DNA of 64,000 nt. It comes from Blasia pusilla (lineage: Eukaryota; Marchantiophyta; Marchantiopsida; Blasiales). Positions 10,978-22,512 of this stretch are shown here, piece by piece. Made by a program: the position numbers and the translations under genes. The stretch's first letter is position 1. Every line of letters starts with the position of its first letter. The stretch is taken from contig CM114275.1 in NCBI GenBank assembly GCA_050084515.1, positions 21,576,001-21,640,000 of the forward strand. The letters are read 5' to 3'. The notes beneath the pieces were generated by a model, which searched no databases, was not told the origin of the DNA, and worked only from the letters and a program-made list of their open reading frames with translations.

Positions 10978-12275
10978 TCATTAGGATCTGTGAGCGGGTC
11001 TTCGTATCGCTGTAGGTGGTGTGACCGGAGTGGACTCCACTCTCGAATTGTGATCTCGATCGCCATTGGCACTGTTAGACTTACTCGTACCCGAATACTA
11101 TTCACTATGGTAGTTCCAACTTTCCGTCAGTTTGCGGCGAGGTCTCACTCAGGCAGAGTGTGGAGTGTACTCTCATCCACTTTGGATTGCCACTGTCTGT
11201 GAGGTGCGAACGGAGGCCCCCATCGACGGTACGCGGCGTCAACATCCGCGCAACCTGTCATTCCTGCCTCTTGGCCGTCGCGCGGACCTCAACTTTTCCG
11301 TTGGAGGAGCATCAATTATCTTGAAGGTTCTGAGCAAAGTTGATAGCCGAGCACCTCTCCACAGGAGGGGGTTGCGGTGTCGTGTCGTGAAGCACGGTTG
11401 TCACGGCGAACCTGTCTTTTAGTCCGATAACTCACTCAACGCACGACCTAACCTGAAGGTCAAGGCTTCTACCAAACCGAGGATGCTAAGCTATCGCACG
11501 AGTGCGGATCTAGAATTCAGCGCCATGGAGGTCATCTTGGCGGTATTTTTGTGCAGAGTTGAATCCGGCGGTTTGCCTCTAGATGTACTTACTTCTATCC
11601 GCCACCTGCACAACGACGGGCATAGTTCGAGACACCCTTTCCCTGTATCATCTTACTTAGGGCCGGGTCCCATGAGCCCTCACTAGAGGTCATGGCAACC
11701 CATTTCAGCAACAAATTTATAATTCCCAAGTACAACCCAGGAAAATGCGGAAGTCTTTTCGCAAAAAATCATTAGACATGCAGTAATAAAGTTTGCCAGG
11801 ACAATTTCTGTGCCCACAAAGTTTGGGCGTAGGAAAAAAGGGTGACCATTGATGGTCATTGCTACTTTCGCCCATGGAACCCATTTCTTACATGTGGAAC
11901 CTCTTCCTCCCTAATCAGTCGCGCCTCCCTTTGGGTCAAATCCCATGGAGTGTAGGTCTGGGCGACTTCGCCATACGAGGACAAGGCATTTTCCAACAAA
12001 CCAAAGAAAGCGGGGTTGAATAATTCCTATCCGTAACTTCACTTACGGCATAAAATTGTTGTAGGCAAAATAAATCAACGATTCCCTTCTCTACAGGCTC
12101 CTTGGTAGACGAAAGATGGGGCTTGAGGGAGGGGCCTTTAAGGAGAAGCACTTGAAGGAGTCTGTCATACTCCCACACGAGTGTAGCACTAGGATCCATT
12201 ATCGTGGTAAGAGAGCGTTACAGATTTTACACAAGTTTCATAGAGTTGGGTAGCATGGGAGTATAAGTGATTGAA
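10978..12275. other. No gene seen; moderately GC-rich then AT-rich
   Basis: Overlapping ORFs of 60-100 codons on both strands (for example 11132-11422 and 11936-12199) show no recognisable motif or consistent coding pattern. Composition shifts to AT-rich at about 11.7 kb. Confidence 0.35.
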
Positions 12276-12486
12276 TTTATATTATTATGGGAGAGTGCTT
12301 TTTTGATTTGCACCTCTCTTTTTGACACATGGGAAGTGGGCAACAAGAAAATGTTTCACATGTTATGGACAGCAAAGAAAAAATTGAATTTGTTTGTATC
12401 ATTATTGATTTCTTTTTTTCACGGGCTATACACTAGCTCTTCAAACATTTTTTAATTTTTCGTGGCATGCACGAGCACCTTACTAG
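12276..12486 (+). mobile_element. Short non-autonomous Helitron (copy A)
   Basis: The 5' end reads TTTATATTATTATGGGAGAG, a one-base variant of the plant Helitron start TCTATATTATT. The 3' end has a short hairpin (CGTGgCATGCACG), then GAGCACCTTA and CTAG. The flanking bases are A on the left and T on the right, the usual Helitron target. The interior matches the Helitron at 29896-30384 (shared TTGACACATGG, CAACAAGAAAATGT and CACGGGCTATACACTA) but lacks the insertion present there. At 211 bp with no ORF, it can only move with RepHel supplied elsewhere. Confidence 0.75.
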
Positions 12487-13989
12487 TATACTTTAGTGAA
12501 CGTCTTGAACTATTCTAAATAGGGCCAACGCGGATCTTTTTGCCTAATTTATGATTGTCATAGTCTATGAGATAAAGATGTGGTTACAATACGAATCTTC
12601 TAACTTGTCATCATATAGCATGAAGTTTCTTTATTTTTTGATAGTCTTAATACAATCATATTTGACTAGTGATGATTATGGGACAGGTGGCCATGGTTAC
12701 AATTATCAACAGTCATACCCAGAGAGGTGATTCTTCGTCTCCAAAACAAAAAAAAAGAGTTGACCTCATAAATGCAAAGTGGAAAGTATCAAAAGTAGAT
12801 GACTTAGTTTCCAAATTTCCTACGATAATAGGAAGGCACAAGATTTTGTGTTGCAACTCATGTGAGGGAACCTAAGAAAGTACACCCTCCATCCCCAAAT
12901 CGTGAATAGTTAGTTTGAGAAGCATACATAAGTGGATTCCGAGAAGCAATCATGATCATGGGTCATATGATGGGGTAATTTGAAGCAATTTCCAATGTGA
13001 AATATAAAATAGGCTTATTGTGAGACTAGAAAAGGGCGAGAACAAAGGGAGTATCCCAAACGGTTGAATGGTTGGCAAGTCACATAAAGACGACTTTCAT
13101 ATGCATAGATCCTAAGAATGTGTTGCGACTTATGATAGACAAAACTATCAATGAGGGAACATGAGGGAAACTTATTGAAGCAAAGTTTCCTCACATACTT
13201 TGGGATGGATGTATATCACTTTCTCTTGATCTGGTATGCAAAGAAGGTAGGGTAACTTTAAGAAAAGGCTTCATTATTTCTGTTCGTGGAAAATAAGTAT
13301 TTCTTTAAATCATAATTCATGTCTCTGATTATACTTATAAAATTTAAATTCAAATCTTCCCACGCAATAAAACAGAATTTAAAACTCTATTAAATATAGT
13401 TATCATTTTTTGCAATAGAACGAACTCCCTCTCATCATACTTTTCACCTTACTCAAAGAAAATTCTAGAAAAAACGTAGAGACATTTTATGAACTTACTT
13501 CATGGAAAATCTTCATAAGTGTCTTTCATTGATAGGTTTTCTAAGTTATCAAACACCCATTATACAAGGATGAAGTGGAAATTTCAAAATTGAAAGTTAT
13601 AAAAACTAGAAATCTTCGAGCTTCATATCACCTTCCAAATCAGCATCCATAGAATTTCATGCAAAAGCATGCATTCGACTTTATCCAAGGGGTGTTGTAT
13701 TTGTCCATAAGATTATACAAATAAGCCAATTTCAAAAGAATATTTTGTAGATTTTTTTCAAAAATGGTGATACCCAAGAACCCATGGATTGAGAGGAGTC
13801 CTCATACTTATGTACATCAGAGAGATATGAACACAAACTCATCCTATCTTATCACATTCATCTTCAGATATATCTAATACCTATGTAGACGTCTTGTAAA
13901 CTCTTCCCCTTGCTCTAGTCATATGCCTTCCCCCTCCACGAGGAATAGTCTTTTCCAACGGAGCATTGGCTTCACCATCATATGTGTCT
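12487..13989. other. AT-rich intergenic DNA; no gene seen
   Basis: No ORF with recognisable content. A small ORF at 12669-12875 has no family motif. The right part (from about 13.8 kb) grades into the decayed minus-strand protein-like sequence interrupted by the copia element. Confidence 0.35.
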
Positions 13990-14081
13990 TATGTCGGTTG
14001 TGTTGGAACTCTCTCGAAGCCCATCAAAAATCATACTACAACCTACATAGAGGTCATTCAAAAGACCTCTTATGTCCTCAT
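13990..14081 (-). pseudogene. Decayed unknown gene, part left of the copia insertion
   Basis: Read on the minus strand directly from the copia target site, this stretch encodes EDIRGLLNDLYVGCSMIFDG followed by LRESSNTTDIRHI and a stop. On the other side of the element, 19181-19472 ends in a similar segment (YIFDGFRKNPSTDEEIHD). This suggests the copia element landed within one minus-strand protein-like sequence that has an internal duplication. No family is recognised. Confidence 0.35.
14077..14081 (+). repeat. Left target-site duplication CTCAT of the copia element
   Basis: CTCAT immediately precedes the left LTR and recurs immediately after the right LTR at 19176-19180. A 5-bp duplication is the size made by copia integrases. 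Confidence 0.8.
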
Positions 14082-14394
14082 TATTGAAGATTGAGTTACA
14101 GTCAAACTCATGAGACACCTGAATTGTTACATTTGGTACTCACACGAAGTAGGGAAGCTTAATCTTGGTTAGTCAATTAAGCGTGATTATCTTAACTAGG
14201 GTTAGTTCATCAGAGTTAGTCTAACTCGAGACTATGGTTAAGATTAGGGTTAGGGTTGCTTGTACATACCCTATATAATTAAGAAGGGGACCAACCTCCA
14301 CCCATTTCTCTCATTGCAAATTTTCGTTTTCCATGGTGGTGTATGAGTGTGAGAGCCGTTTCCCACCAATTATGCTCTTTAGCAGATTTCTATA
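14082..14394 (+). repeat. Left LTR of the copia element
   Basis: Begins TATTGAAGATTGAG and ends TTTCTATA. It aligns with 18862-19175 along its length. Both LTRs begin TA rather than the usual TG; the right LTR ends in CA. A TATA-like CCTATATAATT occurs at 14270-14280. Confidence 0.88.
14270..14280 (+). promoter_or_regulatory. TATA box in copia LTR
   Basis: CCTATATAATT lies about 115 bp before the LTR end, where the retroelement promoter would be. The right LTR keeps the same word at the equivalent place (near 19051). Confidence 0.5.
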
Positions 14395-14406
14395 TAGTAT
14401 CAGGGC
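14395..14406 (+). other. Copia primer-binding site
   Basis: TAGTATCAGGGC starts right after the left LTR. It matches the plant initiator-tRNA-Met primer site TGGTATCAGAGC with two differences. Confidence 0.7.
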
Positions 14407-14847
14407 GATAGGAGAACATCACTTGACATTCTTGGTGTTTGAGGAGATAAGAGAGGCAAGAGAAGGCACAATTTTAATTTGGGAGAAAGAAATTTTATTC
14501 AGAACTCTGTGGGTGCAAATTTCAAGTGGAGCTTTGATGATGATGGTGATAAAACTTTGGAAACGTTTTTTAGGGCTTTCCCGGCCGATTTAGCCATCGG
14601 GATCCGCATCGGTTATAACGATTTCGATTTTGACATTGTGTGCTCTTGCACTAGCAATGTGTAGGAAAGTGAAATTAGTGAAGAAAAGTTGTGCAGTTTG
14701 CTCTCTATATGCCAATTTCGACTAGTTCTTTCATACAGCTGATCAATTTTGGCAAATTTCATGTCAATTTTTGTGTAGGAGTGGTCTATGTTTCAATTGG
14801 AGCAGTGAAGAGCCTGAAATTACTTTTTGTGAGATAAATCATCTCTC

Positions 14848-15700
14848 ATGGAGTATTCCTCAGCAATAATCATAGGCGAGAAGCTAGATAAGCATAATTC
14901 TAATATCTGGAAGTTTTGCATGAAATAATTTCTCATGGGTCTAGAGCTATGGGAGCTTGTCACAGGTAATGAGGCCAAGCCAGAAGGTGACTCAATAGAC
15001 TTGAATGTTCGTGCCTAGAACAAATGGGCAAGGCAAGTAATCCACTATATTTCAATAACGATCAATTCGCCAATTATAGATCACATTCAAGATGTTGATA
15101 CTCCAAAGGAAGCTTGGGATGCATTGGAAAAGCTATTCCAAACATCTAAAAAGGCCATAAAGCTTCAATTGAAACAACAATTGAATGAAGTGAGGAAAGG
15201 ATCGTAGAACATCAATAATTATCAAACATATTGTTGATCAGTTGAATAGCATTGGAGTGATAGTAGAAGATGATGATTTGATTTTGTTCATTCTTCAAGG
15301 TCTTCCAAAGGATTATAAGTCCTTTGAGACCTCTATCTCTGTGAGAAAGAAGTATCCAATCTTTCAAGAGTTAGTCCCATTGTTAATCAATGAAGAGATG
15401 CGCCTAGTAGGCACCGTTAGCTCGTCTGGTCTGCAAGAGAGTGCGCTATTTGCAAATTATGGATCAAACAGAGGCAGGGGTCGTGGCAGAAGCTTTCGTG
15501 GTCGTAGTGGATATCAAGCATATGGAGGAAGAGGTGCTGAATATAACGTTACTTAATTAACTACGAATCAATACCATACACAATCACAAGGTGGTCATGG
15601 TGGAAATCGTTGGGATCAAGGTCACAAGTGAGGGTCCCATGATCTTGCAATAACTGTGGGATAAAGGGTCACTATGCAAAGTTTTGCTTCAAGAAGAATG
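14848..15700 (+). pseudogene. Copia gag, broken
   Basis: The frame starts at MEYSSAIIIGEKLDKHNSNI and is interrupted by stops (for example after KFCMK). It resumes with segments typical of copia gag (UBN2 type): AWDALEKLFQ, KLQLKQQLNEV, LQGLPKDYKSFETSI (15242-15556). It is followed by a Gly/Arg-rich stretch GRGRGRSFRGRSG and, near 15644-15690, the zinc knuckle CNNCGIKGHYAKFC (CX2CX4HX4C). This would be the nucleocapsid protein that packages the element RNA. Several nonsense codons and frame changes make it non-functional. Confidence 0.85.
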
Positions 15701-15705
15701 TAGAT

Positions 15706-18700
15706 ATGAGAATAGGAGCCTTACAACAACAAAACTATGTGGAGCAAAGACATCAAGGGCAATATCAAGAACAACAACATTCACAGACTCAACATCTCTT
15801 GGTTATGACTCATCATATAGGAGCAATGGTGAAGAAAGACTCGACACCACCAGATAGGTACATTGACTCGGGTGCATCAAATCACATGACCTCACAAGCT
15901 AAATGGTTCACTAGTTTGGAGCCGATAAAAGATCTTGCAATTGTGCTCATAAGAGATCACACTTTGTATCATATCACGCATACCGATAAAGTTCCAATAG
16001 CATCAGATGGTCTTTGTGCTCTAGGAAATGTTCTCTATGTTGCTTCCATTGCAAGAAACTTGATCTCTGTAGGACACATATTAGAATAGGGTTATCAATT
16101 GAAGTTTAACACATATGGTTGTTTAATTGAAACTATGGATGACCAGACTACGATAGCCAAAGGATCTAGATCTAGCAAAATGTTCAAATTAGATGCTTCT
16201 ATGCTAGAGATTCAAACAAAAATGTATGGTCAAACTGGCCAACAAGTCACATATCTAAATGTGTGGCATAAGAGAATTGGAAATATGAATCTTCAAAGAT
16301 TATGGAATCTTTCATCATCTAATATAGCAATAGGACTTCCTAAATTAGTGAGTCTTGCTACGTTAGAGGTATGTCAGGCTTTCCAATTTGGAAAAAAGTT
16401 AGATTTCCTTTTCCAAAGCCAAGTAGAAAAGCATCCAAGATATTGGAGTTGATTCACAATGATGTGTGGATAACATCACAACATAGCCTTAGTGGTTGCC
16501 AATACTTTGTTTCATTTATTGATGACTTCTCTAGGTATATATGGGTATACTTTTTGAAAGCCAAGTCAGAGTTATTCTCAGCGTTCCAAACATTCAGAGT
16601 TCTAGTAGAGAAGTAGACTGGAGAACACATTATGAAATTGCATTGTGATGGAGGAGGAGAGTATCTTTCAATGGAGTTTGATAACTATTTACTTCAAAAT
16701 GTCATCCAACCTCAAGTGACGTGCCATTACACTCCACAAAAAAAGGAGTGGCTGAGAGGAAGAATCGATATATTAGTGAGGCGACACGAGCTATGTTGAA
16801 TGAGAAGAATATGCCTAAGGTATATTGGTTAGACGTTGTAATGTGTGCAGTCTTCTTAATCAATCAAACTCCAACAACAAGAGTTCATGATAAGACTCCA
16901 TTCAAAGTCTTCACAGGAAGTAAACCTGATTTTTCCTTCATGAAATTATTTGGTTGTATTTTTTATGCTCATGTTCCTTATGAAAGAGGTCAGAAATTAG
17001 AACCTAAATCTAAAAGATGTAGATTCATTGGCTACGCTGATGGAACTAAGGGATATAAGTGCTATATTCCATCCTCTAGGCAACTTATTATTAGTCGCGA
17101 TGTTGTCTTTGATGAGCTAAAGTCATGATATGCTCCATCTGAGCCTATTCCACCTCTAAACTTGTCTGTTGAGGAGGAGAATATGACTGTAAACCAACAG
17201 ACATTGCCTTCAAATTCCCCAAGTACTAGTGCAGAATTAGGAGAGGTCTTAGATTCGTCAGTTAAATCTGTGAGTCCATGGACGAGAAGAGTACTTGTTC
17301 ATTCTATTGACTCGAAGTCAGGTTTCAGAGGCATCTATCTTTGAAAAAAAACTTCATAGATCAAGTAGAGTGACATATCATGTTCATAGATTCATAAATG
17401 AAGGTTTCCTTGTGACACATCATGCATATATGATGACTACCCTTAAAGAATAGGAGCCGAGTTGTTTTGAAGAAGCTGCAAGTAAAGTCGAATGGATTGA
17501 AGCCATGGATGAAGAGCTTGTTGCATTAAGACATCAATGGCATCGATTATGAGGAAACATTTAGCCATGTTGCAAAGATATTTATGGCGACTATATAAAT
17601 AGTGGTTGCAATTGCAGTAAATAAGAAGTAGAGATTACATCACATGGACGTCAAGAATGCCTTCTTGAATGGAGATCTAAACGAGGAGGTATATGGGACT
17701 CAACCACCTGGATACGAAAATCTTGAGTTTCCATTTCGCGTATGCAGGTTGAAGGAAGCTCTATACGGGCTCAAAAAAGCTCCAAAAGCTTGCTATGGCA
17801 AAATTACATATTTCCTAGAAGAGTTGGGTTGTAGGGTATGTGATTCTGACTCCTCGTTATATATCTCGAGAGGAAAAGATCATATGATTATCATTGTTGT
17901 ATGTTGACGACCTCTTGATTACTGGGAATACTGAGGATATGGTACAACAAGTCAAGCTAAAATTACAGGGAGAATTTGATATGAAAGACTTGGGAGAACT
18001 CAAGTACTTCCTTGGTGTTGAATTTATCAAAGTTGGAGAGAGCATGTGGTTACTACAATGACAATATACTCTTCATATGCTTTCAAAATATGGTATGACG
18101 GCTTGTAAGCCAATCTCTATACCGTTGGATCAGAGTGTGAAGCTAAGAGTGGATGAAGGACAGTTGCTTGCAAATTCTAATATATACAGGCGCATGGTTG
18201 GAAGTTTGATCTGCCTGACTATAACCACGCCAGATTTGAGCTATGTAGTTGGTCTAGTGAGTCAATTTATGCAAGCACCTCGAAAACCTCACCTTGATGC
18301 TATGAGGAGGATTATACGATATGTGAAATTCTCTCTTCAATTCGGGCTTCAATTTGAACCTTTTGCGAGTTTACAATTATAGGGATTCAGAGATGTTGAT
18401 TGGGCAAGAAGCGTGTCTGATGAATACTCCACATATGGTTATTCATTTAATTTGGGAAGCGTAGCTATAAGTTGGGCTTGAAAGAAGCAACCTACAGTTG
18501 CTTTATCTTCAGCAGAAGCTGAGTACAAAGGAGCAACCAATGCAGCATGTGAGGCGGTGTGGCTTCATCGATTATTTGTTGAGATTGATGTTAGTAACTT
18601 AAGACCTAGGGTAATATATGCAGACAATATTAGTAGCATCAAGCTTGCTAATAACCTTGTGTTTCATGCTTGTATAAAGCATGTTGAGGTGGACTATCAT

Positions 18701-18874
18701 TTTATCAGAGAGACAGTGCTTGCACGAGAAATTGACCTTGTGTATATAGGTAAAGATCAACAAATTATTGACATCTTTACAAAGGCATTGTCTAGAGATA
18801 AGTTTGAGATGTTTAGAAAAGATTTAGGCATTATAGATATCGGTATGAGCTTGAGGGGGAGTATTGAAGATTGA
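15706..18874 (+). pseudogene. Copia pol (protease, integrase, RT, RNase H), broken
   Basis: Domains in order. The protease has YIDSGASNHMTSQ with the catalytic Asp (about 15860-15900). The integrase has a zinc-region piece HKRIGNMNLQRL, then HNDVW and SFIDDFSRYIWVYF with catalytic Asp residues, then GVAERKNRYISEATRAML with the catalytic Glu (16720-16790). The reverse transcriptase has MDVKNAFLNGDLNEEVY (17644-17694) and the YVDD catalytic motif near 17899-17910, in a different frame from the sequence before it. RNase H has SSAEAEYKGATNAACEAVW, YADNISSIKLANN and HVEVDYHFIRE, ending FTKALSRDKFEMFRKDLG. Between ALRHQWH and DYEETFSHV (near 17530-17560) the conserved N-terminal part of the reverse transcriptase is absent, so a deletion is inferred there. 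Numerous stops and frame changes occur elsewhere. Confidence 0.9.
18851..18861 (+). other. Copia polypurine tract
   Basis: TTGAGGGGGAG directly precedes the right LTR, as expected for the plus-strand primer. Its position independently fixes the LTR start at TATTGAAG. Confidence 0.8.
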
Positions 18875-19175
18875 GTTACAATCAAGCTCATAAGACACCT
18901 GAACTGCTACTTATGGTACTGGCACGAAGTAGGGAAGCTTAATCTTAGTTAGTCAATTAAGCGTGATTATCTTAACTAGGGTTACTTAATCGTAGTTAGT
19001 CTAACTCAAGACTATGGTTAAGATTAACGTTAGGGTTGCTTGTATATATCCTATATAATTGAGAAAGGGACCAGCCTCCACTCATTTCTCTCATTGCAAA
19101 ATTTCATTCTCCATGGTGGTGTGTGAGTGTGAGCGTCGTTTCCCACCTGTTATGCTCCTTTAGCAGTTTTCTACA
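18862..19175 (+). repeat. Right LTR of the copia element
   Basis: Begins TATTGAAGATTGAG and ends TTTTCTACA, followed by the target duplication CTCAT. It aligns with the left LTR throughout, with scattered substitutions. The pol reading frame ends 13 bases inside it. Confidence 0.88.
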
Positions 19176-19180
19176 CTCAT

Positions 19181-20577
19181 AATTCTCCTCCCGCACTTGG
19201 ACTTGGCCTTCATAATCATTTGCGTCATGTATCTCCTCGTCGGTCGACGGATTTTTTCTGAATCCATCGAATATATAGTAGGCCTCGAAGGCTTTTTGAC
19301 AATCCACTATGTTGGTGTTGGCTTGATGACACTCCTTGTGGTAGAACGCCTTCTTCCTCTCCTTTGTCCGATCGAGAAGATGGTGGCTGATGATGATCTT
19401 GTGGGTATAGGCCCATACTTCCAAAGTTTGGCAAAGTATGAACTCTTGGTTGCATCTGTGAGGATATTTCATCTTGGGCTCGCCATCTCTTATGTCTTCT
19501 CAAAGACCCATCCTCCACATCACCATAATGAACCTCTATGTCCTTCATGAACTCTACAACTTTGAGCTTCACAAATACATTTCTCACTAACTTCCTCTTC
19601 TTTTCCGAGAGGTCTTGATAACTTGCAAGGCCTTTGAACAAGGCCCAATCCTTCTTCTAGTCATCTTCTCCCACTTTCCTTGCAAAATCACCAATTGCAC
19701 GATTTGGCCACTTGAGCCACAAATTTCTGAACTTTGCATTAAGAATATCTAGGTCGACGGCGTTGTCCAAGTGCATCTTCAATTCATCATCGGTGACAAA
19801 TACAAAGACCATCTTCTTAAGCTTGTTCACCCTTCGCTGACTTTGGCCCACTTGGTGTATTGTGGGGTTATCTCTCTCTTCCGTCACCCTCTTTGTCATA
19901 AGGACTACAGTCTTGATGAGGCGGCAAGTTCGCCTTCAACTTATCTTCTCACCATTTGTGAGGCAAGACTAAGCACTCATCATCCCATAAGATATTTTCC
20001 CAATCTACACCCCCGATGGAGGGCTATAAGTTGGGTCCAAAATATCTTCACTAAAGCCAAGGGTTTGGTTTATTTTACAATGATATACGGTTCCATGTTA
20101 ACGTAAGCCCTAAGTATCCTCATGATCATCTCCTACAACTACATCCTTGCTAAAAATCCTCACACGTGGAACTGCTGATGTCCTCCCCACTGGAATATTA
20201 CGTCCTTTCAAAAGACATTGAAATTTTTTTAACTCTACACAAAATCTTTGTTGTAGAGATATCTCTACAATGATGGGTGTCTCCTTCTTAAATGTCTTGA
20301 GATCGACATACACTCTCCCCAAATTAATACCTTGTTGGGGAAAAAATGCACTAAACCTCTTAGCCTTCTTGGTATCCACCCTCCAGTTCCATGCTTTTGA
20401 AACTCTCATACCCGATCTTTGTGATTCCAAGGTAAAGTCATGGAATTGATCCATACCCTTAGAATTGGAGGATCTTCTCTTCTCTATGGGCCACTTTAGC
20501 CATGCCTCTCTTATAGCAACGTTAAAGTCCTTCTTGGAATTGACTCTTAACCTCTTGGCATTATCACTGGACTCCAC
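19181..20577 (-). pseudogene. Decayed unknown gene, part right of the copia insertion
   Basis: Four minus-strand pieces (20110-20577, 19657-19899, 19225-19641 and the overlapping frame to 19472) look like one protein broken by frameshifts. They contain related motifs: EAWLKWPIEKRR in the first piece and NLWLKWPNRAIGDFARKVG in the second, then GLASYQDLSEKKRKLVRNVF in the third. The first piece is Lys/Arg-rich (SSDNAKRLRVNSKKDFNVAI). The repeated LWLKWP-type motif suggests an internal repeat or a multicopy family. I do not recognise the family; a transposon-borne protein or a plant multicopy gene are both possible. The copia element separates it from a related segment at 13990-14081. Confidence 0.4.
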
Positions 20578-20579
20578 TC

Positions 20580-21507
20580 AGTTATCTCTCACCCTCGGAA
20601 ACTCTGCCACACTAAACATATAGCTCAAATGAGGAAGATAGGAAAATTTTCTACCCAAAAGAAACAAAAGAAAATTTGGACTTGAGACATACAAATCTTG
20701 AGGTGGAGATTGGGATAGATTAGGGATACTACAACAATGGCTTGGTCTACTTAGACATGATATGGAAAGTGGGATGTAGGTTTAGGGTTTAGCACTCAAA
20801 GAAAATGTATGCGTGCTTAGATAAGTTTCCTTGAGCACCTCCACATCCCCGATGTGCTAAGGAAAGCCAATAAAACACATCTAAACTTAAGATGGTAAAT
20901 TGAACATCCAAGATCACCAAACAAATTTAGTGTCACAAGAGAATTCCACACTCATAATCTCTCACCTATTGTGGAATTAATTCGAGTTTTTAAAGACATA
21001 ACAAGGAGTGCGAATATCCAAGCAGGTTACTAACAAACACCAACTATTCCCAAAGACAAGCAATTGCAAAAAATTTCCCCAAATTTCCTTGCAATCTTGA
21101 AAGCCCGAATCTCTCAACGCACCAATACAATTTTGGAGCCTAATCCAAAACTAGTCTACTCTCAAAAAAAAGGAGGAAACAATCAAGGAAATGAGATGAA
21201 TGTGGGTTAACCAGGGATTGACCTCCACTTAAGAGTATTTTGGGATCCACTTGTGGACCTTCTGGTTATGGGTTTAACTCTTAAATCCATTTTTAGATGT
21301 ATGGGATGGGTTTGCATGTAGCACCAATGACAAAATGCCACATGTCCAGGAAAAATTTGCAAGACGCGTGTCCAAGACATCAATTGCAAGATCCCATATC
21401 GCATTCCCTAAGTGGTGAGATGGCTAGGGAGGATACAAGCCCATGATGAAAGTAAGGACGCAATACATCGGCATGTCTAGGCCTGCAAACGGGCCACCCA
21501 TGGGTCT
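20580..21507. other. AT-rich DNA; no gene seen
   Basis: No recognisable coding sequence, RNA gene or repeat. Short ORFs only. Confidence 0.35.
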
Positions 21508-21546
21508 GTTGAATGCATGATGCGGGATGTGCATCATGCATTCAAC
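21508..21546. repeat. Perfect 16-bp hairpin
   Basis: GTTGAATGCATGATGC (21508-21523) and its exact complement (21531-21546) are separated by the 7-base loop GGGATGT. A further partial match (ACCCAT/ATGGGT) lies about 10 bases outside the arms. No gene is near, and no terminator role is implied in a plant genome. Confidence 0.8.
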
Positions 21547-22512
21547 CAATGGGAATGGGTGGACTTGGAGGGGCATGCGGTTCCGAAGCGGTCTTAACTC
21601 ATGTGTGACGCTAAACCAACATGCCCGACGCGGGCTAGAATTGGGGAAGAAAAAAAGGTTCCAGGTTGTTGGAAAGAGATGTGGCCGGGGCTCGGCTGTA
21701 GCCGCGAGTATCCCAGGCCCGCGGGTTTGTACTCGGGTCTGCACAGACAGGTCCGTCCTCGCAACGAACATAAGCCTATAGGCAGGCAGAGGTCTGTGGA
21801 CATGGACATTGTCCGCGTGCAACCTTGATAAGATGGTGGAGATGGCTTTTACAAGATGTCTTTCTCATGGTGAGTCTTTCGAGCATCTTGATATTGAGAG
21901 TTGTGAGAGTTTGAATGCTACCGTCCGGATTCCTTAATGGTAGAGGGTGGATATTGCTCGATATGCCAATGTAAATTCAGGAGTGGATTTGGCCGGGTTT
22001 GCGCTTTTACTTTGATTTTATTTTGGTTATCGTGCATGTACACATCTTTACACAATATATCTTGATGATCTCATCCATACACCAAACATCACCGACCTTT
22101 CCAACACAAAGGTAGATACGCATGGATTAAAAAAAGACTATGCATGTACACAATGTTATGGTAGATGAGGTGTAGGGCGCGATAGTATCAAGGCTTTAGA
22201 AGGGTCTTGTACTTCCCCACTTTGAGAGATCATATGTGACCTGCTCCTAGGAGGTGGCCTACAAATGTAGGCCTTCCTTCCCTTTATGAGGAGTGGCAAA
22301 CTTGGAGAGGTTGACCCTCCCAGCGATGTATGGCTCCACTTGAACCTATAAGATCGAGCGTTAGTTGGTAGTTGGTCTCATGAGGGGACCACATGTGTAG
22401 TTGCTAGGGAGTAAGTACTTTATGTACTTCAGGTCGTTAGTGACCTCTTGAGAGGAGGTGATTTGTGTGTACAGGTCTCCCATGGAGGTGCAAAGTAGGA
22501 GTATACATAGGA
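21547..22512. other. No gene seen
   Basis: A locally GC-rich patch at 21.55-21.83 kb produces several overlapping ORFs in different frames (on both strands) with no consistent motif. The rest is unremarkable. Confidence 0.35.

Larger units (their letters stand above)
14082..19175 (+). mobile_element. Full-length Ty1/copia retrotransposon, defective
   Basis: A complete copia element is bounded by two LTRs of about 313 bp and the 5-bp duplication CTCAT. The order is LTR, primer-binding site, gag with zinc knuckle, protease, integrase, reverse transcriptase, RNase H, polypurine tract, LTR. The protease-integrase-RT-RNase H order is diagnostic of copia rather than gypsy. The coding region carries many in-frame stops and frameshifts and a deletion in the reverse transcriptase, so it cannot make its own proteins. 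The LTRs align over their whole length with scattered substitutions, so the insertion is not recent. It sits inside a decayed minus-strand protein-like sequence. Confidence 0.93.

Noticed and set aside
14241-14256. TTAGGGTTAGGG in the left copia LTR as an interstitial telomere repeat
   Set aside because: There are only two repeats, inside an LTR whose partner copy lacks one of them. The plant telomere unit is usually TTTAGGG, so this is chance within the LTR.
19104-19472. Minus-strand ORF running from the unknown protein into the copia LTR
   Set aside because: Its last third is antisense LTR sequence created by the insertion. Only the part above 19181 is kept, as part of the decayed gene.
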